Below, one piece after another: positions 49,816 to 58,544 of a stretch of 64,000 nucleotides of DNA. The position numbers were made by a program, and so were the translations under genes. The number at the start of each line of letters is the position of its first letter. The stretch's first letter is position 1. The notes beneath the pieces are model-generated. The model did no database searches. It saw only the letters and a program-made list of their open reading frames with translations, and was not told the origin of the DNA. Source of the stretch: Chryseobacterium gambrini (GTDB taxonomy: Bacteria > Bacteroidota > Bacteroidia > Flavobacteriales > Weeksellaceae); NCBI RefSeq assembly GCF_900156825.1, contig NZ_FTOV01000003.1, positions 186,001 through 250,000 of the forward strand. Direction: 5' to 3'.

Positions 49816-51288
49816 ATGGCTATGTTTTTAAAATTCCTCAGGTTAGAAATCAAAAGCTTTTTTCGGGGCAGTTCTTTAGGTATCAATCTGGCAATGAAGA
49901 TTCTTCGATTTATTGGGATTCTTTATTTTATGGCTTGTCTTGTAGGAGGAGCTTTCGGCGCATTTTTTTATATTCAGGAAGAAATGCATCAGAATCCCAT
50001 TAAAGTGGTTTCAAAATTCATGATTGCAGCTTGGGCGGTTGATCTCATTGCCAAATACATATGGCAGGAATTGCCGACACAGAATATCAAGCCGTTTCTT
50101 ACGCTCAATATTCCCAAAAAGACATTGGTGAATTATATGTTGGGAAAAACATTTCTGTCAGCTTTCAGTTGGTTCAATTCCCTGTTCCTGATTACTTTTT
50201 CCATCATTGCATTATTCAAAGGATATGATGTTTTAGGCGTTGTTGGATGGCTCATTGGGATTTCGCTGTTATTTTACCTCAATAATTTTATCAACATTCT
50301 TTTTAACGATAAAGAAACCATTGCCATTGTTGTCGGATGTATTTTTGCAACAGTTGCAGGATTGGCGTATTACAATATTGTTCCGGTTCTGGATTATTCT
50401 GAGCAGTTTTTTTATAATTTTTTTGAAAGGCCTTATTTTGTAGTGATTTCCATCGGGTTGTTTTTCGGGTTGTGGAAAATCTGTTACAACCATATCCGGA
50501 AAATATTTTATCTGGATGAAGGTCTGGAAGCTAAAAAAGAAATCGGAAGAACCGAGAATATTACCTTTCTCAACAAATACGGAGCGATCGGAACGTTCAT
50601 CAACAATGATATTAAAATGCTGAAACGCAATAAGGTAACGAAAGGGATTTTGTGGGGAAGCATTATGTTTCTTTTCTACGGATTGCTGATGTTTTCGTCA
50701 CCGATTTACAAAACACCGGCGATGATGATGTTCATGGGATTATTTGTAACCGGAGGATTTCAGTTTATGTTCGGACAAAGGGTTCCTGCTTTCGACAGCT
50801 CTTATTATCCTTTGATGATGACGCTGAATGTCCCTTACAAAGAATACCTGAAAGCAAAATGGTGGCTGATGAATATTGTCAACGCTTTTTCCATGATTCT
50901 GGCGGTTTGCTATGCCTATTTCGGCTGGGAAATGTATCTCACCTTCTTCGCTGCCGGAATTTACAATATCGGAGTAAATTCCCAATTTACACTTTGGTCG
51001 GGCGCTTTTAACAAAACGCAGATGGATCTTAATGCCAAAGAAAAAAGATTCGGACAGAAAAACAGCTTTAACGTAAAAGCGCTTCTGCTTTTAATTCCGA
51101 AGATGTTTCTTCCGATGCTTGTTTTCGCATTGATGCAGAAATTTTTCAGTATTACAGCGGGAGTTATCAGTATCGGAGTTCTGGGAGTAATCGGATTTTT
51201 TATCAGAGAAAAGATCTTCGATATTATCGTAAAACACTACAAGGTAGAAAAATACAGTACATTAGAAGCATTCAAAAACAAAGATTAA
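49816..51288 (+). CDS. DUF5687 family ABC-type exporter permease
   Basis: A 490-residue polytopic membrane protein with about 12 helices and no ATPase domain, matching DUF5687. Start region MAMFLKFLRLEIKSFFRGSS has the basic amphipathic helix common to such permeases. The ATP-binding gene begins one base after its stop, so they form an ABC exporter pair. Substrate unknown. Confidence 0.85.
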   Translation: MAMFLKFLRLEIKSFFRGSSLGINLAMKILRFIGILYFMACLVGGAFGAFFYIQEEMHQNPIKVVSKFMIAAWAVDLIAKYIWQELPTQNIKPFLTLNIPKKTLVNYMLGKTFLSAFSWFNSLFLITFSIIALFKGYDVLGVVGWLIGISLLFYLNNFINILFNDKETIAIVVGCIFATVAGLAYYNIVPVLDYSEQFFYNFFERPYFVVISIGLFFGLWKICYNHIRKIFYLDEGLEAKKEIGRTENITFLNKYGAIGTFINNDIKMLKRNKVTKGILWGSIMFLFYGLLMFSSPIYKTPAMMMFMGLFVTGGFQFMFGQRVPAFDSSYYPLMMTLNVPYKEYLKAKWWLMNIVNAFSMILAVCYAYFGWEMYLTFFAAGIYNIGVNSQFTLWSGAFNKTQMDLNAKEKRFGQKNSFNVKALLLLIPKMFLPMLVFALMQKFFSITAGVISIGVLGVIGFFIREKIFDIIVKHYKVEKYSTLEAFKNKD

Positions 51289-51289
51289 T

Positions 51290-52021
51290 ATGATCACCAT
51301 TAATAATTTAACAAAAACATACGGTAAAGCAACCGTTTTAAATATAGAACATCTGGAAATTCCGAAAGGGGAAACATTCGGTCTGGTAGGAAACAACGGA
51401 GCCGGAAAAACCACTCTTTTCAGCTTAATGCTTGATCTTATTCAGGCTTCTACGGGATTTGTAAGCATCGACGGGATAAAAGTAAATGAATCTGAAGCAT
51501 GGAAAAACAAAGTTTCCGCTTTTGTAGACGATTCTTTCCTCATCGGTTATCTTACCCCGGAAGAATATTTCTATTTCATCGGGGAACTGAGAGGGCAGAA
51601 TAAAGCCTCCGTTGATGCCTTTTTAAAACAGTTTCATGATCTTTTCAGTGGTGAAATTTTAAACTCCGGAAAATACGTCCGTGATCTTTCCAAAGGAAAC
51701 CAGAAAAAAGTAGGAATTGTGGGCGCCATCATCGGAAATCCCGAAATCATTATTCTGGATGAACCTTTCGCCAATCTGGATCCTTCCACACAGATTAAGC
51801 TTAAAAATTTAATTAAAGAACTGTCTAAACAGGACGGAGTAACATTTCTTATTTCCAGCCACGATCTTTCGCATACTACAGAAGTATGCAACAGAATTGT
51901 AGTGGTAAACAAAGGGCAATTGGTAAAAGATATTCAGACCAATCCTGAAACCCTGAAAGATCTGGAGAAGTATTTTGCAGATCAGATTTCCAGTCCGGTA
52001 GAAGAGGATTCTGTATTATAG
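51290..52021 (+). CDS. ABC transporter ATP-binding protein
   Basis: A 243-residue ATPase. Walker A GNNGAGKTT (34-42), signature LSKGNQKK (about 134-141), Walker B IIILDEPFANLDP (about 155-167) and the switch His in SSHDLSH (about 186-192). Normal single-domain size. Paired with the DUF5687 permease. Confidence 0.93.
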   Translation: MITINNLTKTYGKATVLNIEHLEIPKGETFGLVGNNGAGKTTLFSLMLDLIQASTGFVSIDGIKVNESEAWKNKVSAFVDDSFLIGYLTPEEYFYFIGELRGQNKASVDAFLKQFHDLFSGEILNSGKYVRDLSKGNQKKVGIVGAIIGNPEIIILDEPFANLDPSTQIKLKNLIKELSKQDGVTFLISSHDLSHTTEVCNRIVVVNKGQLVKDIQTNPETLKDLEKYFADQISSPVEEDSVL

Positions 52022-52104
52022 ATATTACCAATACATCAAATTTGAAAATCGTTGATCTGTAATTGTGGTACATCCGCTAATTTTGTCAGGTTAAAATTTA
52101 ATCT

Positions 52105-52737
52105 ATGGAATTAATTGAAAAACTGAACTGGAGATATGCTGCCAAAGCAATGAACGGTCAGAAAGTACCACAGGAAAAAGTGGATAGAATAGTAGAAGCG
52201 GCAAGACTGGCTCCTACATCAAGCGGTCTACAGCCTTTTGAAATTATAGTGATTACCAATCAGGAAGTTAAAGAACAGATCAAGCCTCATGCATGGAATC
52301 AGCCGCAGATTACAGATTGTTCGCATCTATTGGTTTTTGCAGCGTGGGATACTTACACAGAAGAAAGAATCAATGCAATGTTTGATCTTACCAATGAAGT
52401 AAGAGGATTTAAAAATGAAGGTTGGGAAAATTACAGACAAATGCTGTTGAGTACCTATCCGCAAAGATCTGCAGAAGAAAACTTCACTCATGCCGCAAAA
52501 CAGGCTTATATCGGATTCGGAGCTGCGATTATTGCAGCCGCTTTTGAAGAGGTAGATTCTACACCAATGGAAGGATTTATTCCTGAAGAAGTTGATAAGA
52601 TTTTAAACCTGCAGGAAAAAGGTTTAAAAAGCGTTCTTTTATTACCGATCGGCTACAGAGATGCTTCCAATGACTGGTTAGTGAATTTAACCAAAGTAAG
52701 AAAACCAAAAGAAGAATTCATTACAGAAATCAAGTAA
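52105..52737 (+). CDS. NAD(P)H-dependent nitroreductase-family oxidoreductase
   Basis: A 210-residue FMN enzyme of the nitroreductase (NfsB-like) family: RYAAKAMNGQKV near the N-terminus for FMN phosphate, RLAPTSSGLQPFEI (34-47), and a C-terminal half with KQAYIGFGAAIIAAA and LLPIGYRDASNDWL. It reduces nitro compounds, quinones or flavins. No neighbours hint at the substrate. Terminator follows. Confidence 0.9.
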   Translation: MELIEKLNWRYAAKAMNGQKVPQEKVDRIVEAARLAPTSSGLQPFEIIVITNQEVKEQIKPHAWNQPQITDCSHLLVFAAWDTYTEERINAMFDLTNEVRGFKNEGWENYRQMLLSTYPQRSAEENFTHAAKQAYIGFGAAIIAAAFEEVDSTPMEGFIPEEVDKILNLQEKGLKSVLLLPIGYRDASNDWLVNLTKVRKPKEEFITEIK

Positions 52738-52760
52738 TTATTGATTATTTTACTCATAGA

Positions 52761-52793
52761 AACACCCTTTCAATTGCTGAAAGGGTGTTTTAT
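52761..52793 (+). terminator. Terminator of the nitroreductase gene
   Basis: AACACCCTTTCA / TGAAAGGGTGTT, a perfect 12-bp stem with five-base loop, followed by T. Confidence 0.92.
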
Positions 52794-52831
52794 TTATTTT
52801 TCGCTAAATTTTAAATAAATCTTACATACGG

Positions 52832-52911
52832 TTTGTCATTCCGTAGGAATCTAAGCTGCGTTTTGTATAAAATATATTAATATATTGTTGAGATTCCTAC
52901 GGAATGACAAA
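52832..52911. repeat. 80-base palindromic element with 21-bp perfect arms
   Basis: The left arm (52832-52852, beginning TTTGTCATTCCGTAGG) is the exact reverse complement of the right arm (52891-52911). The 38-base centre is AT-rich and itself partly palindromic (AATATATTAATATATT). It lies between the convergent nitroreductase and hemE genes. It looks like a dispersed palindromic repeat (REP/MITE-like) with no coding capacity. Confidence 0.82.
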
Positions 52912-52933
52912 AACATCAAATTCCATGGCAAGA

Positions 52934-53971
52934 TTAAAACTCAGCATTCGGTTTCCAATCCACCACTGCTCTGATGAAAGCTTCTGCATTTTCCACAGGA
53001 ATATTCGGTAAAATTCCGTGTCCTAAATTGGCAATGTAACGGTCTTTGCCGAAACGGTTGATCATTTCCGTCACCATTTTTTTAATTGTTTCCGGAGTTG
53101 AATGCAGTCTTGCAGGATCAAAATTTCCCTGAAGCGTCATTGTATGATTGGTTAAAGTTCTTGCAAACTCAGGCTTAATCGTCCAGTCAACGCCCAAAGC
53201 AGAAACCGGAGACTGCGCCATATCTTCCAGAGCAAACCAGCATCCTTTTCCGAAAACCACAACGTGCGTTAAAGGGCTTAAAGCTTCAACGATCTGGTTG
53301 ATGTATTTCCATGAAAATTCCTGATAATCTGCCGGAGAAAGCATTCCGCCCCAGGAATCGAAAACCTGAACCGCAGAAACCCCTTTTTCAACCTTTCTTT
53401 TCAGATAAGCAATCGTTGTATCGGTAATTTTTTGAAGTAATAAATGCGCCGCTTCCGGTTGTGTAAAGCAGAAAGATTTAGCAATATCAAAAGCCTTGCT
53501 TCCTTTTCCTTCCACACAGTAGCAGAGTATCGTCCACGGAGAACCTGCAAAACCGATCAGCGGAATTTCATTATCCAATTTCTGTAAAGTCAGTTCAATG
53601 GCATCAAAAACATAACCTAACGTATCATTCACATCCGGAACCACCACATTCTGCACATCTTCCATCGTTCTGATCGGATCATCCAGCCATGGACCTACAG
53701 ATTCCTTCATTTTGAAATCAATTCCCATTGCCTGCGGAACAACAAGGATATCAGAGAATAAAATCGCTGCATCCAAAGGAAATCTTCTGATCGGCTGTAC
53801 GGTAATTTCGGAAGCAAGTTCCGGTGTCTGACATCTTGTGAAGAAGTCGTATTTGTCGCGTAATGCAATAAATTCCGGCAAATATCTTCCAGCCTGTCTC
53901 ATCATCCAAACCGGCGGTCTTTCTACGGTTTCTCCGCGAAGTGCTTTTAAGTATAGGTCGTTTTTAATCAT
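52934..53971 (-). CDS. hemE: Uroporphyrinogen decarboxylase
   Basis: A 345-residue enzyme that turns uroporphyrinogen III into coproporphyrinogen III. Signature [15 protein letters not shown] is at 19-33, with the substrate-binding Arg residues and Asp in [15 protein letters not shown]. The second signature [12 protein letters not shown] is near 141-152. Normal length. Last gene of the tetrapyrrole unit, 40 bases after hemD. Confidence 0.96.
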   Translation of the reverse strand: MIKNDLYLKALRGETVERPPVWMMRQAGRYLPEFIALRDKYDFFTRCQTPELASEITVQPIRRFPLDAAILFSDILVVPQAMGIDFKMKESVGPWLDDPIRTMEDVQNVVVPDVNDTLGYVFDAIELTLQKLDNEIPLIGFAGSPWTILCYCVEGKGSKAFDIAKSFCFTQPEAAHLLLQKITDTTIAYLKRKVEKGVSAVQVFDSWGGMLSPADYQEFSWKYINQIVEALSPLTHVVVFGKGCWFALEDMAQSPVSALGVDWTIKPEFARTLTNHTMTLQGNFDPARLHSTPETIKKMVTEMINRFGKDRYIANLGHGILPNIPVENAEAFIRAVVDWKPNAEF

Positions 53972-54011
53972 AATATACTAGACTTTATTGCCAAGAATGA
54001 CAATTAAAATA

Positions 54012-54695
54012 TCAATTTTTATTTAAAATCTCTTTTCGGATCAGCTTCAGAACAGAAAGTAATGTGCTTCCTTCCGAAACCAAAACAGGCTTTGAAGTAT
54101 GCTTTCTGAGTTCATTGGCAGTAGTTTCTCCAATGGAAACCAGAATCATATCCCCAAAAGAATTTCGATTTGCAAAACTACGAACTCCGCTCGGACTAAA
54201 AAACACTGCGGCATGATATTTTTCATTTATCAACGGATTGATTTCCTCCGTATTGTACACCGTTATTTTTCTGTAGCTGATGTTTTGAAGGGGAAGATTT
54301 TTGTCAAGCACGTCTAATGCGATATTTCCACAGAAATGAAGAAATTTTTCCTGCTGACAGTGCATAATAATAAACCGTGAAAGTTCTTCCGCGTTTTTCA
54401 GTACTTTAAACGTTCCGAATCCGTTTTTTCTCAGCTCTTTTTTCGTCTTTTCACCGACGCAGTAGATTTTATTGTAGTTTTTCGCCGTAAAATCTTCGTT
54501 AGGTTTAAATCCGTTTTTAAAAAATGAACTTACTCCTTTTGCGCTGGTAAAAATCAATGAATAATCTTTAAGATCAAAAGCATCAGTGTTTATAGAACTT
54601 GTTTTAATTACCTCAACACAGTCAAACGAAACATCGTCTCCCAATTCTTTGGTTACAATCGCCGGATCTAGGTTTTTGGTAAATAAAATATTCAT
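54012..54695 (-). CDS. hemD: Uroporphyrinogen-III synthase
   Basis: A 227-residue two-domain protein fitting HemD: LIFTSAKGVSSFFKNG (about 48-63) and AAVFFSPSGVRSFANRN (about 158-174), the last matching the family's SPS-type motif. It closes and inverts ring D of hydroxymethylbilane. HemD is poorly conserved, but the place between hemC and hemE supports the call. It shares one base with the amidase gene upstream (TAATG type). Confidence 0.88.
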   Translation of the reverse strand: MNILFTKNLDPAIVTKELGDDVSFDCVEVIKTSSINTDAFDLKDYSLIFTSAKGVSSFFKNGFKPNEDFTAKNYNKIYCVGEKTKKELRKNGFGTFKVLKNAEELSRFIIMHCQQEKFLHFCGNIALDVLDKNLPLQNISYRKITVYNTEEINPLINEKYHAAVFFSPSGVRSFANRNSFGDMILVSIGETTANELRKHTSKPVLVSEGSTLLSVLKLIRKEILNKN

Positions 54696-55354
54696 TACGG
54701 TTGGTCTTTTAAATGTAAATCGGCAGTCTGAAGCCTTACTTTGTTCATAAAATCCTTTCCCGGATCTTCTTTTCCTGTGAAATAATTCGGATCAGATTCT
54801 CTCCAGAGTTTTGAATTTCTGAAGATTCCGTATTCCGAATGTCCGATGAGGTATTCTATTTTATATTTTTGGGTTAAATACCGTATCAGTTGTGCATTCG
54901 CGGAAACCTGTTTGTCCGTAAGCGGTTCTTTTTTACTTCCGATATTTTCAATTCCGATGGCGCAGTAATTCAAGCCAATCGTGTGTCTGGCAAACTGATT
55001 CGGTTCCATCAACTGGTAAACCGTTCCGTCTCTGTCAATGATGAATTGTGAAGAAACATTCAGCGTACTTTGCCTTTTCAGGGTATTTCTTGCGTTTTCA
55101 AGATGCGTTTTATTGAAATATTTAAAATTGCTTTCCACATTTCCGCCCGCTGTATAATGAAGAACGATCATTTTCGGAACAATCGTTGGTGTTTTCTGAA
55201 CCAGACCATGATGCTCTTTCAGATATTCTAAACTTAAACGAACTCTTTCTTCAGAATAATTGATAGGCTTATTGATGATTTTCAGTTCGTTTTTTTGAGC
55301 TGATGCAAAACCCATCAACATAAAAACCAATAAGCAGATTACATTTCTCGTCAT
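54695..55354 (-). CDS. N-acetylmuramoyl-L-alanine amidase (amidase_2), secreted
   Basis: A 219-residue secreted peptidoglycan amidase: signal peptide (ending near GFASAQ), then an AmiD/PGRP-like fold with zinc ligand His in MIVLHYTAGG (about 63-72), HTIGLNYCAIGIENIG in the middle and a second His in LIGHSEYG (about 170-177). Its place inside the heme operon is unusual. It shares one base with genes on both sides, so its translation is linked to theirs. Confidence 0.88.
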   Translation of the reverse strand: MTRNVICLLVFMLMGFASAQKNELKIINKPINYSEERVRLSLEYLKEHHGLVQKTPTIVPKMIVLHYTAGGNVESNFKYFNKTHLENARNTLKRQSTLNVSSQFIIDRDGTVYQLMEPNQFARHTIGLNYCAIGIENIGSKKEPLTDKQVSANAQLIRYLTQKYKIEYLIGHSEYGIFRNSKLWRESDPNYFTGKEDPGKDFMNKVRLQTADLHLKDQP

Positions 55355-55935
55355 TATTTCTGATATTGATAATGTCCTGTAATGGTAAACTTAAACAAAC
55401 AATCTTCCAAAACCTGTCCGCCTCCGATATTGTGTACAATTAGATACCTTTTCCCGTCCGCCGATTTTCTGTTCACTACAATTCCGATGTGCGTTAAATT
55501 TCCCGGAAGATCCCAGGTTACAATATCTCCGGGAACATATAATTCAGGTTTGGTTTCAATGGATTTTGATTTTCCAAATTTGGCAAAGAACACTCTCAGG
55601 TTGGGAACTCTGCGGTGGTCGATATTCGTGTCGGGCTTTTTCAGTCCCCATTTTTTAGGATATTTAGAAAAATTTTTCGCCATATCTTCATGCACTTCTT
55701 TCTGAAGATCAATCCCCAGTTTTCGGTAAGCTCTGATCACAACATCGGTACAAACGCCTTTGTCCGCAGGAACGTCTCCGTTCGGATATTTGATGTTAAA
55801 ATAAGCAGGATCGTAAGTTACTCTGTCTTTTGTTAAGCTTAAAGCTGCATCAGACAGTTTTTGGGCAAACTGATTCTGTGCTTTTCCAAAAAACACGCAA
55901 AGAACTACAATAAATATTGAGAAATATTTCTTCAT
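55354..55935 (-). CDS. DUF1287 family secreted protein (NlpC/P60-like)
   Basis: A 193-residue protein with a signal peptide (ending near FGKAQN). The DUF1287 pattern is present: RVTYDPAYFNIKYPNGDVPADKGVCTDVVIRAYRKLGIDLQ with the likely active Cys near 62, and GDIVTWDLPGNLTHIGIV, containing the His. The fold belongs to the NlpC/P60 cysteine-peptidase group, so cell-wall cutting is likely but unproven. It precedes the amidase. Confidence 0.87.
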   Translation of the reverse strand: MKKYFSIFIVVLCVFFGKAQNQFAQKLSDAALSLTKDRVTYDPAYFNIKYPNGDVPADKGVCTDVVIRAYRKLGIDLQKEVHEDMAKNFSKYPKKWGLKKPDTNIDHRRVPNLRVFFAKFGKSKSIETKPELYVPGDIVTWDLPGNLTHIGIVVNRKSADGKRYLIVHNIGGGQVLEDCLFKFTITGHYQYQK

Positions 55936-55977
55936 AGAAATCCGGAACCTTAAAAGTTAAAATGTAAAAAGTGAATT

Positions 55978-56889
55978 TTAGATCTGGCTTTTAATTTCCG
56001 CCATCAATTCTTTTCCGCCGTTTTCAAGAACAGTTTTTGCAAATTTTTCCCCGAAATTTTCTTCATTATTATATATGAAGCTTTCATCGGTTGCGATGCT
56101 ATTCTTTCCATCCAGAGAACAAAGCGCTGCCTTGAAACGGATCTGGTCTTCAAAAAGTTCTGCAAATGCTCCGATAGGTGCGGTACAGCCTCCTTCAAGC
56201 GTGCTCAGGAAATTTCTTTCCATTTCCACACAGATCTGCGTATTTTTATGATTGGTAAACTGTCTGATGATTTCATTGATTTCAGTTTTGTCTGAATGTC
56301 CTGCGACAGCAATCACTCCCTGCGAAGGAGCCGGAATTAAAAACGGAATCATTTCATAATCAATGTCCATTTTCATTCTCTTAATTCCTGCCAGAGACAG
56401 AATGGTCGCATCAAAATCTCCTTCTTCCAGTTTTTGAAGCCTTGTCTGAATATTTCCACGAATGTCCGAAAATTCAGCATTGGGGAAGTTTTTCAGCCAG
56501 AATGCTCTTCTTCTTAAACTGCTGGTTGCCAGTTTAAGCTCGTGAAGTTCTTTGTTTTTTGCAGATTCCTTTCGAATCAAAACATCCTGCGGAAAATCTC
56601 TTTCCAGATAAGAAACGATCTCAAGGTTTTCGGGAAGTTTTGTAGGAACATCCTTTAAAGAATGTACGGCAATATCAATTTCGTCATTTAATAAGGCAGC
56701 ATCAAGATCTCTGGTGAAAACGCCTGTAATTCCTAATGAATAAAGAGGCTGTGTAAGGTTTTTATCGCCTGAAGAGACAATAGGAACGATTTCCGTTAAA
56801 TAATTGTTGTTCTGAAGATGCCTCGCAACTTCTCTCGCCTGCCAAAGTGCCAGTGCAGAATTTCTGGTTCCGATTCTAATGCTTTTCAT
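55978..56889 (-). CDS. hemC: Hydroxymethylbilane synthase
   Basis: A 303-residue porphobilinogen deaminase, start taken at the ATG at 56889 (MKSIRIGTRNSALA), the usual family beginning; an ATG 24 bases earlier is possible. Motifs: SGD near 46, the Arg-rich LATSSLRRRA (about 120-129) and the dipyrromethane Cys in LEGGCTAPIGAFAE near 234. It overlaps the end of hemA by 14 bases. Next gene downstream starts after 42 bases. Confidence 0.95.
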   Translation of the reverse strand: MKSIRIGTRNSALALWQAREVARHLQNNNYLTEIVPIVSSGDKNLTQPLYSLGITGVFTRDLDAALLNDEIDIAVHSLKDVPTKLPENLEIVSYLERDFPQDVLIRKESAKNKELHELKLATSSLRRRAFWLKNFPNAEFSDIRGNIQTRLQKLEEGDFDATILSLAGIKRMKMDIDYEMIPFLIPAPSQGVIAVAGHSDKTEINEIIRQFTNHKNTQICVEMERNFLSTLEGGCTAPIGAFAELFEDQIRFKAALCSLDGKNSIATDESFIYNNEENFGEKFAKTVLENGGKELMAEIKSQI

Positions 56890-58150
56890 TGAATTCGTTG
56901 TTTGGTTGTTCAACTAATATTTCGTGCATTAATTTACTAATTTCTTCGGCTTTTAAAGGATTATCGATGATATATTTTGCAAAACGGTTGGTGATTTTCT
57001 GGATCATTTTATCAGAAAGTTCCATATCCGTGATGTTTATGTATTTATTTTTTTTGTAAAAATTATGCATTTCATTGCGTTCCATATTCTTAAGAACCGC
57101 TTTGAAATGATGAATATTGGGCGCCAGTTTTCTCTTTTTTTCCCACTCAAGGAAGTCTTTCGTCATTTCCTTGATGATTTTTTCGGCTTTCGGGATCTCT
57201 TTTTCTCTCTGCTGAATGGTCTCCTGAATCTGTTTGGAAAGTTCATCCACGTCAATCAGCGTTACATTTTCATTCTCCTTTACGTTTTTATCCACATTAT
57301 TCGGGATGGATAAATCGATTACCAAAGTTTCTTTTCCGTTCGGGAAATGAGACCTGTTCACGATGGGATGTCTTGCGCCGGTAGCAACGATAAGAATATC
57401 TGTATTGCCCAATTCTTTATCAAAATCGGCGTAATCAATATGCGGAATATTGTACTTCTCGGATATCTTAGCTGCCGTTTCCTGAGTTCTGTTGGCGATT
57501 TTTATTTTGGGCTGGTAAACGTGTTTTACCAGATTTTCGACCGTATTCTGCCCGATTTCTCCTACACCAAGCAGAAGAATATTTTTTTCGGTAATTCTTT
57601 TCTGGCTGTTTAAAATGTAATGAACCGCCGCATAAGAAACAGAAGCAGCTCCGTTGGAAATTCCGGTTTCGTTTTTTATTCTTTTCGAAATCTGAATGGC
57701 GGAATTGATGGCTCTTTCGAGATAAGGATTAGAGTTCTGTCTTTCTTTTTTGAAACGGTTGTAGGCTTTTTTAATCTGTCCGATGATCTCAAAATCTCCG
57801 ATAATCTGGCTTTCCAGTCCGGCTGCGACTCTGAAAAGGTGGATTAAAGCTTCTTCTTTCGTTAAAATATTTGCAAACTGAAGAAAATCCATCAGATTAA
57901 CCCCGATTGTTTTGCAGTATTCTTCAGCAACAAGAAGATAGTTAGGAGAAGTGGTATAAATTTCGGTTCTGTTACAAGTCGAAACGACAAATGAATCCCC
58001 TAAATCTTCATTATGGATCCGGGTAACGAAATTCTTAATGTTTTCATCAAAAAATGCAAATTTACCTCTTGTTTCTGCGTCAGCTTTTTCGAAACTAACG
58101 GAAAGCACAGCAAAATTAGACGTCTGATGTATGTTTGAATATTGTAACAT
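56876..58150 (-). CDS. hemA: Glutamyl-tRNA reductase
   Basis: A 424-residue NADPH enzyme that starts tetrapyrrole synthesis by the C5 route. The catalytic Cys is in VVSTCNRTEIY (about 55-65), and HLFRVAAGLESQIIGDFEI (about 109-127) is the family signature. The NADPH-binding GVGEIGQNT (about 195-203) and a C-terminal dimer domain are present. First gene of the operon hemA-hemC-DUF1287-amidase-hemD-hemE. A -7 box ends only eight bases before the ATG. Confidence 0.96.
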   Translation of the reverse strand: MLQYSNIHQTSNFAVLSVSFEKADAETRGKFAFFDENIKNFVTRIHNEDLGDSFVVSTCNRTEIYTTSPNYLLVAEEYCKTIGVNLMDFLQFANILTKEEALIHLFRVAAGLESQIIGDFEIIGQIKKAYNRFKKERQNSNPYLERAINSAIQISKRIKNETGISNGAASVSYAAVHYILNSQKRITEKNILLLGVGEIGQNTVENLVKHVYQPKIKIANRTQETAAKISEKYNIPHIDYADFDKELGNTDILIVATGARHPIVNRSHFPNGKETLVIDLSIPNNVDKNVKENENVTLIDVDELSKQIQETIQQREKEIPKAEKIIKEMTKDFLEWEKKRKLAPNIHHFKAVLKNMERNEMHNFYKKNKYINITDMELSDKMIQKITNRFAKYIIDNPLKAEEISKLMHEILVEQPNNEFNEKH

Positions 58151-58158
58151 AAGCGTGG

Positions 58159-58166
58159 CAAATTTA
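58159..58166 (-). promoter_or_regulatory. Candidate -7 element of hemA
   Basis: Minus strand TAAATTTG followed by CC, ending eight bases before the hemA ATG. The predicted start of transcription would lie within about 1-3 bases of the ATG, giving an almost leaderless message. No TTTG at standard spacing. Confidence 0.4.
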
Positions 58167-58507
58167 CGTTTTTTTTAGCAAACCACTTTCTGAAAATGTA
58201 TATGATAATTATCGTAAAAAACTATTTCGGAGATGGTAAAATAGGATGTCTTGTTGTTAATAAACGTTAAAATTATTTTTTAAAAAAGATAAATTTTCAT
58301 CATTTGGATACTCCGTAAAGATATTTCACAAAAAAGAAGAAGTTAAGGACTGCCGTTTTACCTGCATTACGCCTGTGTTTATCTTAAATCCAGCTTAAAA
58401 TAAATTATGTAAATGCTTAGAGCAAAAGTTAATAGCCGATTACAAATTTTAATAAAAATTTAACCAAATTATATGCCCGCGGAATTTCTTTGGTAGTCTT
58501 AAATTTA

Positions 58508-58515
58508 TATCTTTG
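58508..58515 (+). promoter_or_regulatory. Candidate -7 element of mreB
   Basis: TATCTTTG fits TAnnTTTG, 29 bases before the mreB ATG. TTTG at 58489-58492 is only 15 bases upstream, shorter than ideal. Confidence 0.55.
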
Positions 58516-58544
58516 TAACTCTTTAAAAAATCAGAAGTAAAAGT

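Larger units (their letters stand above)
58151..58544. other. Divergent intergenic region between hemA and mreB
   Basis: A 394-base gap holding promoters for both sides: minus-strand TAAATTTG at 58159-58166 for hemA and TATCTTTG at 58508-58515 for mreB. I see no gene, known riboswitch or clear terminator in the middle (about 58170-58480), which is AT-rich and featureless to my eye. Confidence 0.5.
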
